From Diphasiastrum complanatum (taxonomy: Eukaryota > Streptophyta > Lycopodiopsida > Lycopodiales > Lycopodiaceae), in NCBI GenBank assembly GCA_029204225.1, contig MU832265.1, positions 1 to 64,000 of the forward strand: DNA of 64,000 nucleotides, read 5' to 3'. Position numbers and translations under genes: made by a program. The notes under the pieces were generated by a model. The model was not told where the DNA came from and searched no databases. It saw only the letters and a list, made by a program, of their open reading frames with translations. Positions 26,623 through 38,107 of this stretch are shown in pieces (the first letter of the stretch is position 1; the number at the start of each line of letters is the position of its first letter).

Positions 26623-27247
26623 GAAATGATGAGGGAAACAATAGATTATGATTTCATAAGATTAGCACAAGTTGAACCATCAAAATCCATCAAAAATCTA
26701 TGCTTGAACCTCACTAAATGGCCCAAATCCTTGAAGAAGGCTTCACACGTGTGAAAGTACGGCCTCCCACAGTCTGAGTACTGTACACCAGACCTACATT
26801 CAATCCTATAATCATTAGTAATCACAAGTACTCAAACAATTATGAACATAGAGAGCAATTGCACCATTATGAGAGAAAAAACATGAAATTGCTTGATTGA
26901 TTTTGGTGAGATATCATCACCTATATATACATGATCCATCACGGTTTTGGGCAGGTATGAGTAGCCCTAAACCTATCCCTAATGCTAATTTTGGTGGATC
27001 TTTCATCCCTACCAAGTTAGGGTTGGAATCTTGGAGATCCCTTAACAATGCAAAAATTACCAAAAATAGCTCCTATTTTTTCTCCCTTGTATCTAAGCAT
27101 AATTTGGACTCATTCCAAAGGTTCTAACACTTAGGTCTACTTGAGAACATCCTTATGAATGGAATCGTATGCTATTTGGCACGTGTGACAAGCCACATCA
27201 TGACCATCTAACTATTTACAAGTCATATGACCAAAACTAGTCAAGCT
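26623..27247 (-). repeat. Copia LTR, inverted copy without the SINE-like insert
   Basis: Reverse complement of about 11816-12525, lacking the insertion present there. It is truncated by about 25 bp at the LTR start. Frames such as 26897-27127 mirror frames at 11933-12193 and are not genes. Confidence 0.88.
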
Positions 27248-27514
27248 ATTTCATGTTTTTTCTCTCATAATGGTGCAATTGCTCTCTATGTTCATAATTG
27301 TTTGAGTACTTGTGATTACTAATGATTATAGGATTGAATGTAGGTCTGGTGTACAGTACTCAGACTGTGGGAGGTCGTACTTTCACACGTGTGAAGCCTT
27401 CTTCAAGGATTTGGGCCATTTAGTGAGGTTCAAGCATAGATTTTTGATGGATTTTGATGGTTCAACTTGTGCTAATCTTATGAAATCATAATCTATTGTT
27501 TCCCTCATCATTTC
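27248..27514 (+). repeat. Copia LTR, direct 3' part, forming a palindrome with the previous copy
   Basis: Matches 12166-12525, again without the SINE-like insert. It pairs with 26623-26889 as 267-bp inverted arms around a 358-bp spacer. Confidence 0.88.
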
Positions 27515-29450
27515 TATTAGTTGTTGGTGGTCACAAGTTTGTAGGAATGTTGGCCTTTCCCCTCTTGTTTTTACAAAGACAACTTCTTTAGTAGTTTCAA
27601 ACTTTACATAATACATTTATAAGACATCTGTTGGAACCTACTCCCCAATTGTTTGTTATATTTGATGAAGCTTTTTGTTTGGTCCTAATTTTTAGAATTT
27701 ATGCTATATGTATATTTTGTTTATAATCTAAGCTAATATTATCTTACTGTAATAAAAATATGTACAAATGAAAATGATGTTTACAACAAATAGACGTGAG
27801 TGCATAAAAGTTAATATCATTTCAACTACTAACAACAACTAAAGAAGTATGATGGAATTTATCTATCATTAACATTGCATCCTTAGCCCTATAACATACT
27901 TATTTTGCCAAGAGATTTTTCACATCAATTGATTGTACATGTTTTCGCTTTTCAACTTTCTCACTATTTGTCCTTAGTATAGTCATGCTTCCACTTTCCA
28001 CATGATCCTCCTTGTAAGAGCTATTCCTATACAATGAATATGTATAACTATAACCCTTGTATATTATGAAGGATTGTTCACAAATTATGCACGTCTTACA
28101 TACCCAAATAAAACTATTTTCAATAATAAAGCATCCATATTTCCACCCTTAAGTGTATGAAGCATAGTACAAGAGTGTCAATTGATTCTTTAATATTTCC
28201 TCCTTTGCTCTAATAGTGCTACTTGTTTTATTTATAAAAGTGACAACAGTTACGTAACATATATGAACAATATCATTCGAACATTCTTCATATATTCTTT
28301 GTTGCCATAAACATAGACCAAAAGGAAAACTCACTTATAAGAAATATCTTATCATGGCTTTTTAGAATCTTGTTATAGTTGGAGTCAGTTTTTTAATTTT
28401 CAATACCAATGCATGAGAAAAGATAAGCATCACCTCTTGTAGACAAATGAGCTACTAAAAGGCAAATATTTTAAATGTTAAATCGATTATGGACATCAAA
28501 TACGATTATTTTCTTCACTCATAGCCAAAAAAAAGTGCAATAGCACAATATCATGATGTCCAAGAAGGTTGACAAGTGGCCACAAATATCACAAAGATCT
28601 CAACTTAACAAGAAAGTTGACAAGTGGCCACTAACGCCACAAAGATCTCAACTTAACAAGTGCTTTCCAACCCACCTTGAATATACCCACGGTGTAGTGT
28701 TCAAGTACAATATTCCTAATTAAGAATCAATAAAAGGAAAACATAAATGACAAAGCCATGTAGCCAATAGCCATCTACATTTTCCACAAAAATTTCACAA
28801 GTCTAGCATATTTCACAATTAAGCCCATAATTGTGAAATATGCATTTTTGAAACCAAAATTGAGTCTTCTAATATGATTTGTGCACAATGTATTTATGTC
28901 ACTCAAACCAATGTGACTTAGAAAAGTTTATTGTTTTCAAATTAGCCATGTCAAAAGATTGATTCTAGAAATTGAAGCCTTTTTTATGATGGAGTTCATT
29001 ACAGTTAAGTCTATTAATCTATCCATAGTATTATCATTAGAAAGTGCCATGCTACAATTCACAACACCTACTAAGTCATCTTTTTCAAGAGCTTTTATCT
29101 TCTTCATTAGGGGTTGAGTAGGAATGTCATGAAACTCCAACTTCAATGACAATTTTGTTGCCAATGACTTAAGTGAATTTTTTGATGAACTAGTCGCCTA
29201 ACCACCTTGTCTAGTCAATGAACTACAACTACATAGAGTTCTAGTAGGTTTTTGGCCTTCTTGTGAAACTGAACTTTGGATTACTTTTGAAATGGAATCA
29301 TAGTTGCTTTGATCTTGAAGAGCCTATGAAACGAATAGAGATTGCTACACTTTGAGGTGAGAAAGTCCCTCGAATGATGAGTGAAGAGAAAACCATTACC
29401 CAGGTCCGGTATTTTTTCACTTTTAGCTGAAAATTTTGGATCTGTTGACT
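27515..29450. other. AT-rich unassigned DNA
   Basis: No recognised gene. Minus-strand open stretches at 28149-28334 and 28937-29164 lack known motifs. A 48-bp tandem duplication (GTTGACAAGTGGCCAC...) lies at 28568-28663. Confidence 0.4.
28568..28663. repeat. 48-bp tandem duplication
   Basis: Two units beginning GTTGACAAGTGGCCAC at 28568 and 28616, each ending TCTCAACTTAACAAG, with a few differences in the middle. Confidence 0.85.
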
Positions 29451-29518
29451 AATTTAAGCCAATTTTTCCATTTTAGGTAATCAATAATGGTAGATGATAT
29501 TACGCAGATCTTGAGGGT

Positions 29519-30190
29519 ATGGTACCTATGCCTACCTACTTACAAATTTGCCAGCAATTAATTCAAGCACTTAATGAGATGAACAATCGGAACAATCTAA
29601 GTGATCAACAGATGGAGGTACTGTTAAATCAAATTAAAATTTTGCCTTCGCTAAATAATTTGGGCTTTCAGCCAGAACCTTTTTTGCGAGAGAAGAAAGA
29701 GAAGAAGCCATAGGTGGTAGATGACTGGTAAAGCAAGTGGATCAGTTATTTCAATCTACATGCAATTCCGGAAGAGAGAAAGATCGAGAGCGTAGTTATG
29801 TTCTTCCGAGGAAAGGCTTCGTCGTAGTGGCATGATTTGCAACCCAAACCTACCACATAGGAAGAATTCATGGAATTATTCAAAATATCATCTGTGGTTG
29901 CGAACGATTTGGACTTTTACCAAAGATTTGTCAGTTGCATAATGGGTATTTGTAGCTTAGGCTCTTACTTGCAAGAATTTGTGGATTTGTAGAACAAAAT
30001 TCCATCATTCGATGCAAAACTGGCACTCTGGCATTTATAACGTGCTCAGACTATACTAAAGCAATTTAAGCTTATTCAATTAGGATAGCTAATTAGATCA
30101 TCGGTCGCAATTGTTAGCCATAATGCATTGCCATCCATCCAATTAGACCTTCCCAAAAATCTACTTGCAAAGTGGTTAGGGCAAGTCTTT
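29519..30190 (+). pseudogene. Ty3/gypsy gag fragment
   Basis: Plus strand. The first frame (29519-29713) has PTYLQICQQLIQALNEMNN. After a stop at 29711 the retroelement gag domain follows: WISYFNLHAIPEERKIESVV and MFFRGKASS-WHDL, then LKQFKLIQLG near 30060. Several stops replace Trp or Gln codons. It is cut at about 30195 by the minus-strand copia. Confidence 0.7.
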
Positions 30191-30194
30191 AACT

Positions 30195-32440
30195 TCATAA
30201 TAGGCAGAAACAGTAATTGTCTTCCTTTGACGTCTTCAACTTCTCCGATAGTTCATCGAAGTTGTCTGATATGTCGTGGCCACTTGTTGAGCGATTCCCG
30301 AGTATTTTTGCCGACTGTGTTGAAACACGAATAAAAATGCAGAACTGTATCAATGGATGGATGTAGATTAGAGATCGATTATTCAGCTGAATCACTCCCG
30401 ATAGTAGAATTGATCTAGATCCTCGAATGCCTTGACCTTCAAACTTAGTTCTGCACAAAATCTCCTATGTGCATCCAAGATTAGTGCCTTAGTAAAGATA
30501 TCAACTGTCATGTTTTGCATTCGACAGTACTGCAAGTTCATCTTTTTATCGAGAACTTTGCTTATGACACAGTGATACTTAATTTCAATGTGCTTACTCC
30601 TATAATGAAATCTAGGGTTGACTGATAAAGCAATAGCACTTTGATTATCACAAAATAAAGTTGTCGGAGCATATTGTTTCAGATAAACATCTGAAAGTAA
30701 GTTTCTCAACCTGCTTAATAAAATAAACAGTTGTTCTTTAGGAATATTCATCAATGAAGGTAATGAAATACTTTGCATCCAGCAATGACGGAGTTTGCAT
30801 TGGACCACATATATCTGAATGAATAACGTCTAGAACATATTTTGTTACATGCCTATTACTTGATCTAAAAGGAATCCTGGTCTGTTGTCCAAAGATGCAA
30901 CTATGACAGATAGGGAGGTCGACTTTGTTGGTTGGATAGTCGAGATCAAGTGTTAAGGATTGTCTGGACATGTTCAACATAGATGCATGATTCAAGTGTC
31001 CTAATCTATAATGCCAAATTAAGAGGTTTTCAAGGTTTGACTTGTGTCAGAATAACAATGAGTCAGTCTATATAAGTATCCATGCCTCTTATCGAGTGCG
31101 AGGATCTTAATTGTCCTATCGATAATGCAGCACTGATCAGACTCAAACTCTATCCTATGACCTAAATCGGTAATTCTACTTACTGATAACATATTCGTAG
31201 AGAGTTTAGGTACATACAAAACTCTTGATAATAGTTTGATTTGATCATGCTGGAACTTCAATCTTACAGTGACTTCACCTTCAATAGTGTGTGTGCTATC
31301 GTCACCAAGATGAACAAATTTCCTTGTACTCTAAGGCGTATAGGAGTGAAAATGCTCACCCTGACTGGTCATATGTTGAGTAGCTCCCAAATCCAAAAAC
31401 CAAGAAATATCAACTCACATCTTTTGGTCTTTGATCATAAACGCTCCTTCGTCCATATCCATTGCAGGAGATTGAGATGATATTGCGACTGCATTCGCTT
31501 GTTGATCTAGTCGCTTATTGGCGTTCTTTGCTTTTAAAAATCCTACAATCTTGAATCTCATGATTAGTGTGTTTGCAATACTTACAGAACATCTTCTTAT
31601 TCTACTATGGATTTGATAATTTCTCTTGACTCGGTGTGGGCTTTGGATTTGATATGGGCTACTTAGAGCTTTTCTTCTTCTGTCGCTTAGAACCTTTATT
31701 GACATATAGTGCATGAGATGATGAAGTCGAAGAGGTATTTTGACTTTTTCAATTATCTTCCTACAACAACATAATGATAACTCTAGTGAGAGTTAAATCT
31801 GAGTGTGTCGATATGATCATCACCCAATTTTCATGAGAAGGCAAGCTTGATAGCAATGTCATAATTGCGTCTTGATCTAAACCGACAGCTGCCATCTATT
31901 GCAAGAGATTCTTAAATTGGTTAGCGTGATTCTAAAGTAAATCACCATTTGACACCTTGAGTGCATGAAGAATTTTCATCTAAGATGCAACTTGGAAATC
32001 ATGTCCCTCACATCATATGGCAAAATGTCCCATACTTCTTTCGAAGTTTGAGCTTCAGATAAGTGGACAATTTGAGTGTCTGATACATTGAGTATGATAA
32101 GCGCAAAAGCTTTACCATATTTCGATTCCATTTTGAGTCGGTTGTGTCATCTTCAAGCTTCAGTTTGATACATGTGACATCATCCCACAACTCGTTGGCG
32201 ATTAGCAAGGTTTTCATCTTAAATTTCCACAAATAGTAATTGGATTCATTAAGCTTGTCTGCTATGAGACCAACTTTATTTCGAGAATTCATTTGGAAGT
32301 TAGTCTATCGATAAATACTTAACAATGATATAGTGTGATGCTACAATTGGAGATCAATTATCTGATACTGAAATTTGATACCACTTGTTGAAGAATAGAT
32401 ATGGCTTTGATACAATAAAGAGTATAGAGCTCTGATACCA
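30195..32440 (-). pseudogene. Ty1/copia element with large internal deletion
   Basis: Minus strand, 5' to 3' from 32440 down. PBS at 32429-32440. Gag start with LNESNYYLWKFKMKTLLIAN (32290-32010). Gag end (31714-31415). Protease end/GAG-pre-integrase with VLYVPKLSTNMLSVSRI (31230-31170). Integrase N-terminus with CHSCIFGQQTRIPF, IHSDICGPM and FITFIDEYS (30995-30745). At about 30740 it jumps to the end of RNase H: LFCDNQSAIALSVNPRFHYR, SKHIEIKYH and VDIFTKAL (30660-30480). Most of integrase, all of RT and half of RNase H are deleted. The 3' LTR is truncated at 30195 where a gypsy gag fragment begins. Confidence 0.9.
32429..32440 (-). other. Primer binding site of the minus-strand copia
   Basis: Minus strand TGGTATCAGAGC, immediately followed by TCTATACTC. 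The LTR would end ...TAATTTTCA at 32441. Only about 30 bp of that LTR remain before gypsy integrase sequence. Confidence 0.75.
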
Positions 32441-32474
32441 TGAAAATTATTTAATAATATTCCTCTGATACCAA

Positions 32475-33775
32475 ACAGGTCTCCATCCAAGGCAGTTTAC
32501 CATTTCGGAATGGAAAAGTTTGGGTGAGATAAAAAAGAGAATTATTTATGAATGTCATGACGTACCCTGTGCAGGTCATCCAAGTATACACAAGACTCTG
32601 GACTTGGTCAAAAGAGAGTTTTATTGGCCAAAACTCAAGCCAATTGTTGAGTCTTATGTGGTTAAATGTAAACCTTGTCAACTAGCTAAAGCGGAACACT
32701 TAAGGGTTGGAGGGTTGTTACATCCCTTAGATATCCCTCAGAAATGATGGGAAAGCATATCTATGGATTTTGTAGTTGAAATTCCTAAAACCCAACGTCA
32801 GAATGATTCTATTTGGGTTGTAGTGGACAAATTAACTAAGTTAGCTACATTCTTCATTAATTATCAACTTGTGCAGAGACTCCAGGCGCTACCAAGCCAA
32901 GTCACCATGGGTATATGGTTAAGCTTGCATCGGGGGTGGACAGAGAATATTTTTATGTTATGGTTCTAGGATTGGAACTAGATCTACAGGGCTATGTTGA
33001 GAAAATTACTTGTCATGTGCTAAACCTGGGCCAATCGGACATAATTTTGGAAATTTATGAGTAGTTTTTTGATAAATTTGATAGTTTGCAAATTGATTTT
33101 AAGCAGCACAAGTTACAATTTGTTGATATTATTGGTAAATGTGTATCCATTTTTGGAGACGATACTTGTACTCAATTTTCAATGATTTCATTGGCAGAAT
33201 TAATAAAGGAAGCTCACAATTTTGAATGTTATCTTGTTTTAAAACTAGCTTAAATGGAATTGTTTCTGATAATTTCATTGTGAATGATGGATATCAATGT
33301 TGTAACTTAGATCATGAGCATGAAGAAAAACAATTGTTAGCATATTTAAAGCAATAATTTTGTGATATATTTCCTAGTGAACTTCCACATGGTCTACAAC
33401 CGTCTAGGTCCGTAGATCATAGGATAGAATTAATTTCGGGTAGTCAACCTATCTTCCGACAAATATATTGGTTTAGTCTAAAGGAAGAGGAGGAAGTGAC
33501 TCGGCAAATTGAGGAGCATCTTGGTATGGATCACATTCGTCCTAGTAAGTCTCCATGGAGAGCAATGGTTCTTCTAAAGGATAAGAAAGATAGTACTTTC
33601 TGGAGGTGCGTAGACTATAAGGGACTAGATAAAGTTACCAGTAAAAACAATATATGTTGCCTAGAATGGACGATCTAGTTGATCGTTTGGATGGAGCCAA
33701 GAACTTCACTAAGATTGATTTGCGAACTGGTTATCATCATATTAGAATAATCAGATTAAAATACATCCAGATGAT
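32475..33775 (+). pseudogene. Ty3/gypsy fragments in the order integrase, then protease/RT
   Basis: Integrase first: the HHCC zinc finger with HPSIHKTLDLVKREFYWPKL and CKPCQLAK (32570-32695), then SISMDFVVEIPK with the first catalytic Asp (32757) and VVVDKLTKLATF (32820). Integrase breaks off near 32870. Then a protease-to-RT linker (about 32930-33400), RT start ITRQIEEHLGMDHIRPSKSP (33500), LDKVTSKNN (33625), and [20 protein letters not shown] with the first RT catalytic Asp (33680-33745). The family order is PR-RT-RNase H-IN, so this piece is rearranged or made of two copies. The RT ends at 33775. Confidence 0.85.
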
Positions 33776-34500
33776 GTAACACAATTTCCTACTGAATGGG
33801 TAATATTTCCAACTAAGGAGAAACAGTTGGAATATTTCCTAAGATTCTTCAAAAAAGACCTCTATTAATGTATGTCATAAAAAAACCATTAAGCATGTGT
33901 AAACAACTTTTCAAAGTTCCTTAAAAACTATGCTTTTGCTTGCAACATAAAAATAAATAAATATATGTATTTTAAGTTTTTTTTTATGCAACTCGATGCA
34001 CTACATCGGATTTTTGAAAAAAAAAAAATTTAAATTAATTTTTTCTTAAAATCTGATGCATTGCATCGAGTTGGACATGCCAACTCGATGCACTACATCG
34101 GATTTTTGAAGAAAAAAAATTTTAAAAATTAAAAAAATATATATATATATTTTTTAAAAATAAATGTATCGAGTTGGAGCACCAACTCGCATAGAGTCGG
34201 ACACACAAACTCGATGCAGTGCATCGAGTTGGTGCTTCAACTCTATACATTATATGGGAAATTTTAGGTAGTCTATTCATTCTTATGCCTTTAGCACTTG
34301 TAATGGTTTAATTCTCAATACATTGTATCGATTATGGTAAAATTTGGATATAATTTCTTTCTAAATTGTCTTTTTTTACTAAATTTTCTTTCTTTTCTGT
34401 TTAAATATCTTTCAAAATTTTACTCAAAAAATGTGTTTTTAAAGTCTAAGTTATCGGTTTTTAAGGAGTAAAAGGAAATATAAGGCTCAAGACAACTCTG
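33776..34500. repeat. AT-rich DNA with repeated palindromic TCGATGCA motifs
   Basis: Between 33985 and 34250 the motif CAACTCGATGCACTACATCGG and its inverted form (GATGCATTGCATCGAGTTGG) recur at about 33988, 34053, 34080, 34168 and 34208. AACTCGATGCAGTGCATCGAGT with its final T (34208-34230) is a perfect 11+1+11 palindrome. No coding signal. Confidence 0.7.
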
Positions 34501-35829
34501 CTTATGTCAAAAATCACCCTCATGAAATTGGAAATAGCGCTAGCCCGGACACACAAATGTAACCTTCTCTTTGAGGGAGGGACGTAGCTGTACAAGCTAA
34601 AAGTCAATTAGAGCGTGCATGTGAAGATTTGGCAGCATGAAAATGTGGTCGTTCATATGGAGCTTCGTAACGCATTGGTTCCCATCTGTCGAATGGATTG
34701 GTGGATGGCTCTTGGACTTGGGATTTCATCCGGGATATCTGTTAAATCGAGCCTATTCGGTGGATGGGGAGACCATCTCTGGTGGATAGTCCTCCGTAGA
34801 ATTCGGATCGTAAGGGTGATCCATAACAACTTGTAGAGTACCGTAGGATTGTGTAAATAGGCTCTTGGACTCTTGTTACGGTGGATACAGGTGTTGGAAT
34901 GCAGTTGCTACGGGTCCACGGTTGATGCGAGTGCAATGAGACCAGTGGCAGTTGATACGACTGAATAGTAGATGGCTTGCGGTTTCCACAGGTCAAGAAC
35001 GGAGATGAGGGGATTACGAAGTGTTGCGGTGATTTGCGGTCCGTAGTTGTGTCAGTCGAAATCGGTTGTGAGGATGTCGAGTGGAGATGGGTGCGGTTAA
35101 ATGCAGTGTCGTGTAGTTTTTGATGGGTTTAGGACGGATGTATACGGATGTGGATTATGGTTGATTATAATCAGAATGCAGTGGAGCAGTCGAATTTGTA
35201 AGTGGTCGTTATAATGCTATCTTGCGATGAGTGGATGACAGTGAGTTGCGTGTGTTTGCGATGGTGGACGGATCCCACGGTTCGGGATGGATGGCAATGG
35301 TTTGACGTGGGCTGTTGTACCTATGGGTTATGGTGGATTGTAGTTTGTACAGGTTGCGATGGATGATGGTGGTTGCGGTTTTTTCACGATTTGTACGGTT
35401 ACAATAGATTACGATGCCTACGGGTTATGATGGATGATGGTTCCTACGGGTGAAAATGAGTGGTGCGATAGGTGGGATGTGGTTGCTTGCGGTGGAACGG
35501 TTGTATGCAGGTTATTACGTGTGAAGGAATGACATGAATGAATTGTGGTCGCTACGGTTCAAGACGACTGGTGCAATATCTGGGATTCGGTTCTACCGTT
35601 GGAAGAGTGGAGGTGTGTGATTGCGGGTTCTGACGAGAGCGGTGGTGCTGGTGATGGTGATGGCTACAGCTCAAGGCGATCACTATGGTATAACGTAGTA
35701 GTTTGCGATGGCTACGGCTCAAGGCATATACAGGCCCGTGGCGTTGCTCTCGTTTATAGCGGTGCAGCTTGTAGTTCGTTTGGTTTGACAGAAAGATTGT
35801 TGTTGAAAAGGTTGGTGGTCGAGCGTGGA
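34501..35829. other. G-rich low-complexity leader-like DNA
   Basis: The plus strand is rich in GGTTGCGRTGG and TACGGGT words spaced irregularly, and no protein is recognisable. It lies downstream of the family X PBS and minisatellite on the minus strand, so it may be interior DNA of that element. The other family X copy (58.1-62.8 kb) has no matching part. Confidence 0.4.
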
Positions 35830-36450
35830 TCTGGTCTGGTTGAGATTGAAAGAAATCCGTTCGGTCGAGATTGGACCCAGACCCTCCAGTCGAGAGTTGA
35901 GCAAAAACTCTTCGGTCGAGACGTGATAAGATCTCGTCGGTCGAGAGTTGAGAAATTGCTTCGGTTGAGATTGAGAATCTCTTTGGTTGAGATTTAAGCG
36001 TTGGGTTTCGGTTGAGATTGAATAGAGCACTTCGGCTCTGGTTGAGATTTGAAAGGGCGCTTCGGTTGAGATTAGGACTGAAGGTTCCGATTGAGATTTG
36101 AATGTTGCCTTCGGTTGAGATCAGGACTGAAGGCTCCGGTTGAGATTTGAAGGTTGACTTTGGCTTCGGTTGAGATGTGAAGGAGCGCTTCGGCTGAGAT
36201 CAGGACTGAAGGCTCCGGTTGAGATTTGAAGGATGCCTTTGGTTGAGATGTTGAAGAGGCCTTCAGTCGAAATTTGGACTTATGGCTCCGGTCGAGATTT
36301 GAATGATGAGCGTTGGTTGAGGTGAAACTCAGGACATGTCAGGATATTGAAGTAGTGGCTCGGTCGAGAGTTAGTAAGTAGCGGTCCGGTCCAGACATGA
36401 GTCGTGGAGCTCGGCTTGGTAAGAATCGTGAAACCCCGGTTGAGAAGTGA
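35830..36450 (-). repeat. Family X leader minisatellite, copy 1
   Basis: About 20 irregularly spaced copies of CGGTTGAGATTT (plus-strand reading), with variable spacers of 12-30 bp that often carry AGGACTGAAGGCTCC. The same core makes a regular 25-bp array at 62490-62825. Open frames crossing it on both strands are repeat by-products. Confidence 0.85.
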
Positions 36451-36570
36451 GTTGCACGTCGGTTAGGACCAAAGTGGCGAGCTCTGCAATGAACATGTGA
36501 GAGACCGTAGAGAGATTGTTTGGCAGCACATATGAGAAAGATATGGCTTGGTTTAACGTCTGTGTAGCTA

Positions 36571-36583
36571 TGGAATGGCGCCA
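36571..36583 (-). other. Primer binding site of family X
   Basis: Minus strand TGGCGCCATTCCA, two bases inside the LTR end at 36586. The TGGCGCC start fits a tRNA CCA end; the matching tRNA cannot be identified by eye. Confidence 0.6.
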
Positions 36584-36585
36584 AA

Positions 36586-38107
36586 TGTTCACAGATTCCT
36601 GAATCTGTGAACACGGTTTTTTTTGTTTCTTCTTATCGTTCTTTCCTGGTTCTTCTGTGGTTACGGTTCTTACGGTTCGTCCTCTTATTAGAACAATTAC
36701 CAAACAGAAGAGTTACTCAGATTGCAATGTGTATTTCCCAGCCTGTCAGTGAGAGTCACGGATCGGATACTCAGCTACATGCATAAACCAGTCATGTAAC
36801 CAGTCCTAGCTCAAGAAGATCAACGTTCTGGAACAGAGAGCAATCCTACCACTGTCTACTAAATCAGAAAGCAATCAAGAACAAGATTAACTAATGAAAC
36901 AAGAAACAAGAAAGTAGATTCGTAACCGCATTTTAACAGTCTAAGAATCAAGAAACACTCATTTCTTGATGCTTAGAATGCTCAAGAACAATCAAGAACT
37001 GGACTGCAAGAAAGTATGCAAGATCTACACCACTATTCCAACCTATTTAGTTTACTTGAATGCTGATTCCTACCTTATTCCACAAACAAGAAATGAATCC
37101 TAATCCACAACTAAGTAAGAAAGAAAACAAGAACCTAGTTAATCCACAATACAAGGAAATCAAGCATGCTCATAGAAACTTCACTCAAGAACATTGCCAT
37201 GAACAAGGAGCTTAACAATTATCAAGAACTCGTGGATGATCTTCTTTATTTGCTCAAGAGAACTTGACAATATATTCAAAAAGCTCCCTCACAAGAGAGG
37301 GGGCCGTAGATTGCTTTGTGCAGCTTGCAATCTTCTAATACCATATTCAGCCAGGTAGTCGGACATCTCGTTAGAGATTACCATTAGTTCGGAGTGCTTT
37401 CACTTTTGTAGACGTTTGTGTCTTAGCCATGGCCTTGAATTTCTTGAAGCATTCAAAGGCTTCAGATTTGTGCTTGAGGAACATGATTGTAGACCATCTA
37501 GAATAATCGGTCATTCATATCTGTACGTGAATTTCTTGGTGGCTGCAATGGTGGAGAACGTATTTAGCAGCTTCCAGTTCCTCTTCTTCTTGCAGATGTT
37601 TAATCCACTGCCTCATATCCTGATATCGTCGTTTTTCTGCATGAAGATTGGGATAGACTCCAGATGCTATTGGTATATCGTTCAATGGTATAGAATAAGT
37701 AGGTACTGGATCTGTTATTGGTCTTTGCTTGATTGTTATCAAATTTACAAGTGTTGTAGCTGGTGGTGGCTTCGGTCTTGCTGGACAGTCTTTATAGCAA
37801 TGCCCATAACTACAGTCATGACAGAATGGTACAAATTTCTCTTTATTTGGACATTCTGCAACTTTTTGATTTTCTCACAAGAGTGCATACTCCTAATGGC
37901 GTTTTAGCTGCCCATGTGGAGCCTAAGTGGCAATTCCACCAAATTAGAAATTACATGTGGAATTTGCCCTTCCACTGAAGGTCACCATCAAAAGGTGGCT
38001 CACTCTAACTAATAAAAAGAGGGGTCTACAATTATTTACAAAGCCTAGGAAATATGACTAGCTCCTACATGGTCGTTCCTTCTCCTGGGATACACCATGT
38101 AGGCTCA
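36586..38107 (-). repeat. Family X 5' LTR, interrupted
   Basis: Matches 58148-59083 at over 90 per cent by eye, across CAGATTGCAATGTGTATTTY, CTACATGCATAAACCAGTCA, AACTGGACTG and AACATTGCCATGAACAAGG. On the minus strand it ends TCTGTGAACA and is followed by the PBS. About 20 bp that include the TATA region of the other copy are replaced here by a 593-bp insertion (37313-37905). Confidence 0.85.
37313..37905 (-). pseudogene. Insertion with copia integrase and zinc-knuckle-like fragments
   Basis: The minus strand reads first a Cys/His segment (CHDCSYGHCYKDCPARP near 37830-37780), then a hydrophilic coiled-coil stretch (WIKHLQEEEELEAAKYVLHH near 37600-37540), then a copia integrase piece FLKHKSEAFECFKKFKA (37480-37430) with KVKALRTN. 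The order is not that of one normal element. No target-site duplication is visible at its edges. Confidence 0.6.

Noticed and set aside
34501-35829. Plus-strand frame at 35545-35997 (150 codons) as a gene
   Set aside because: Gly/Ser/Arg low complexity that runs into the minisatellite; no domain and no splice or start context.
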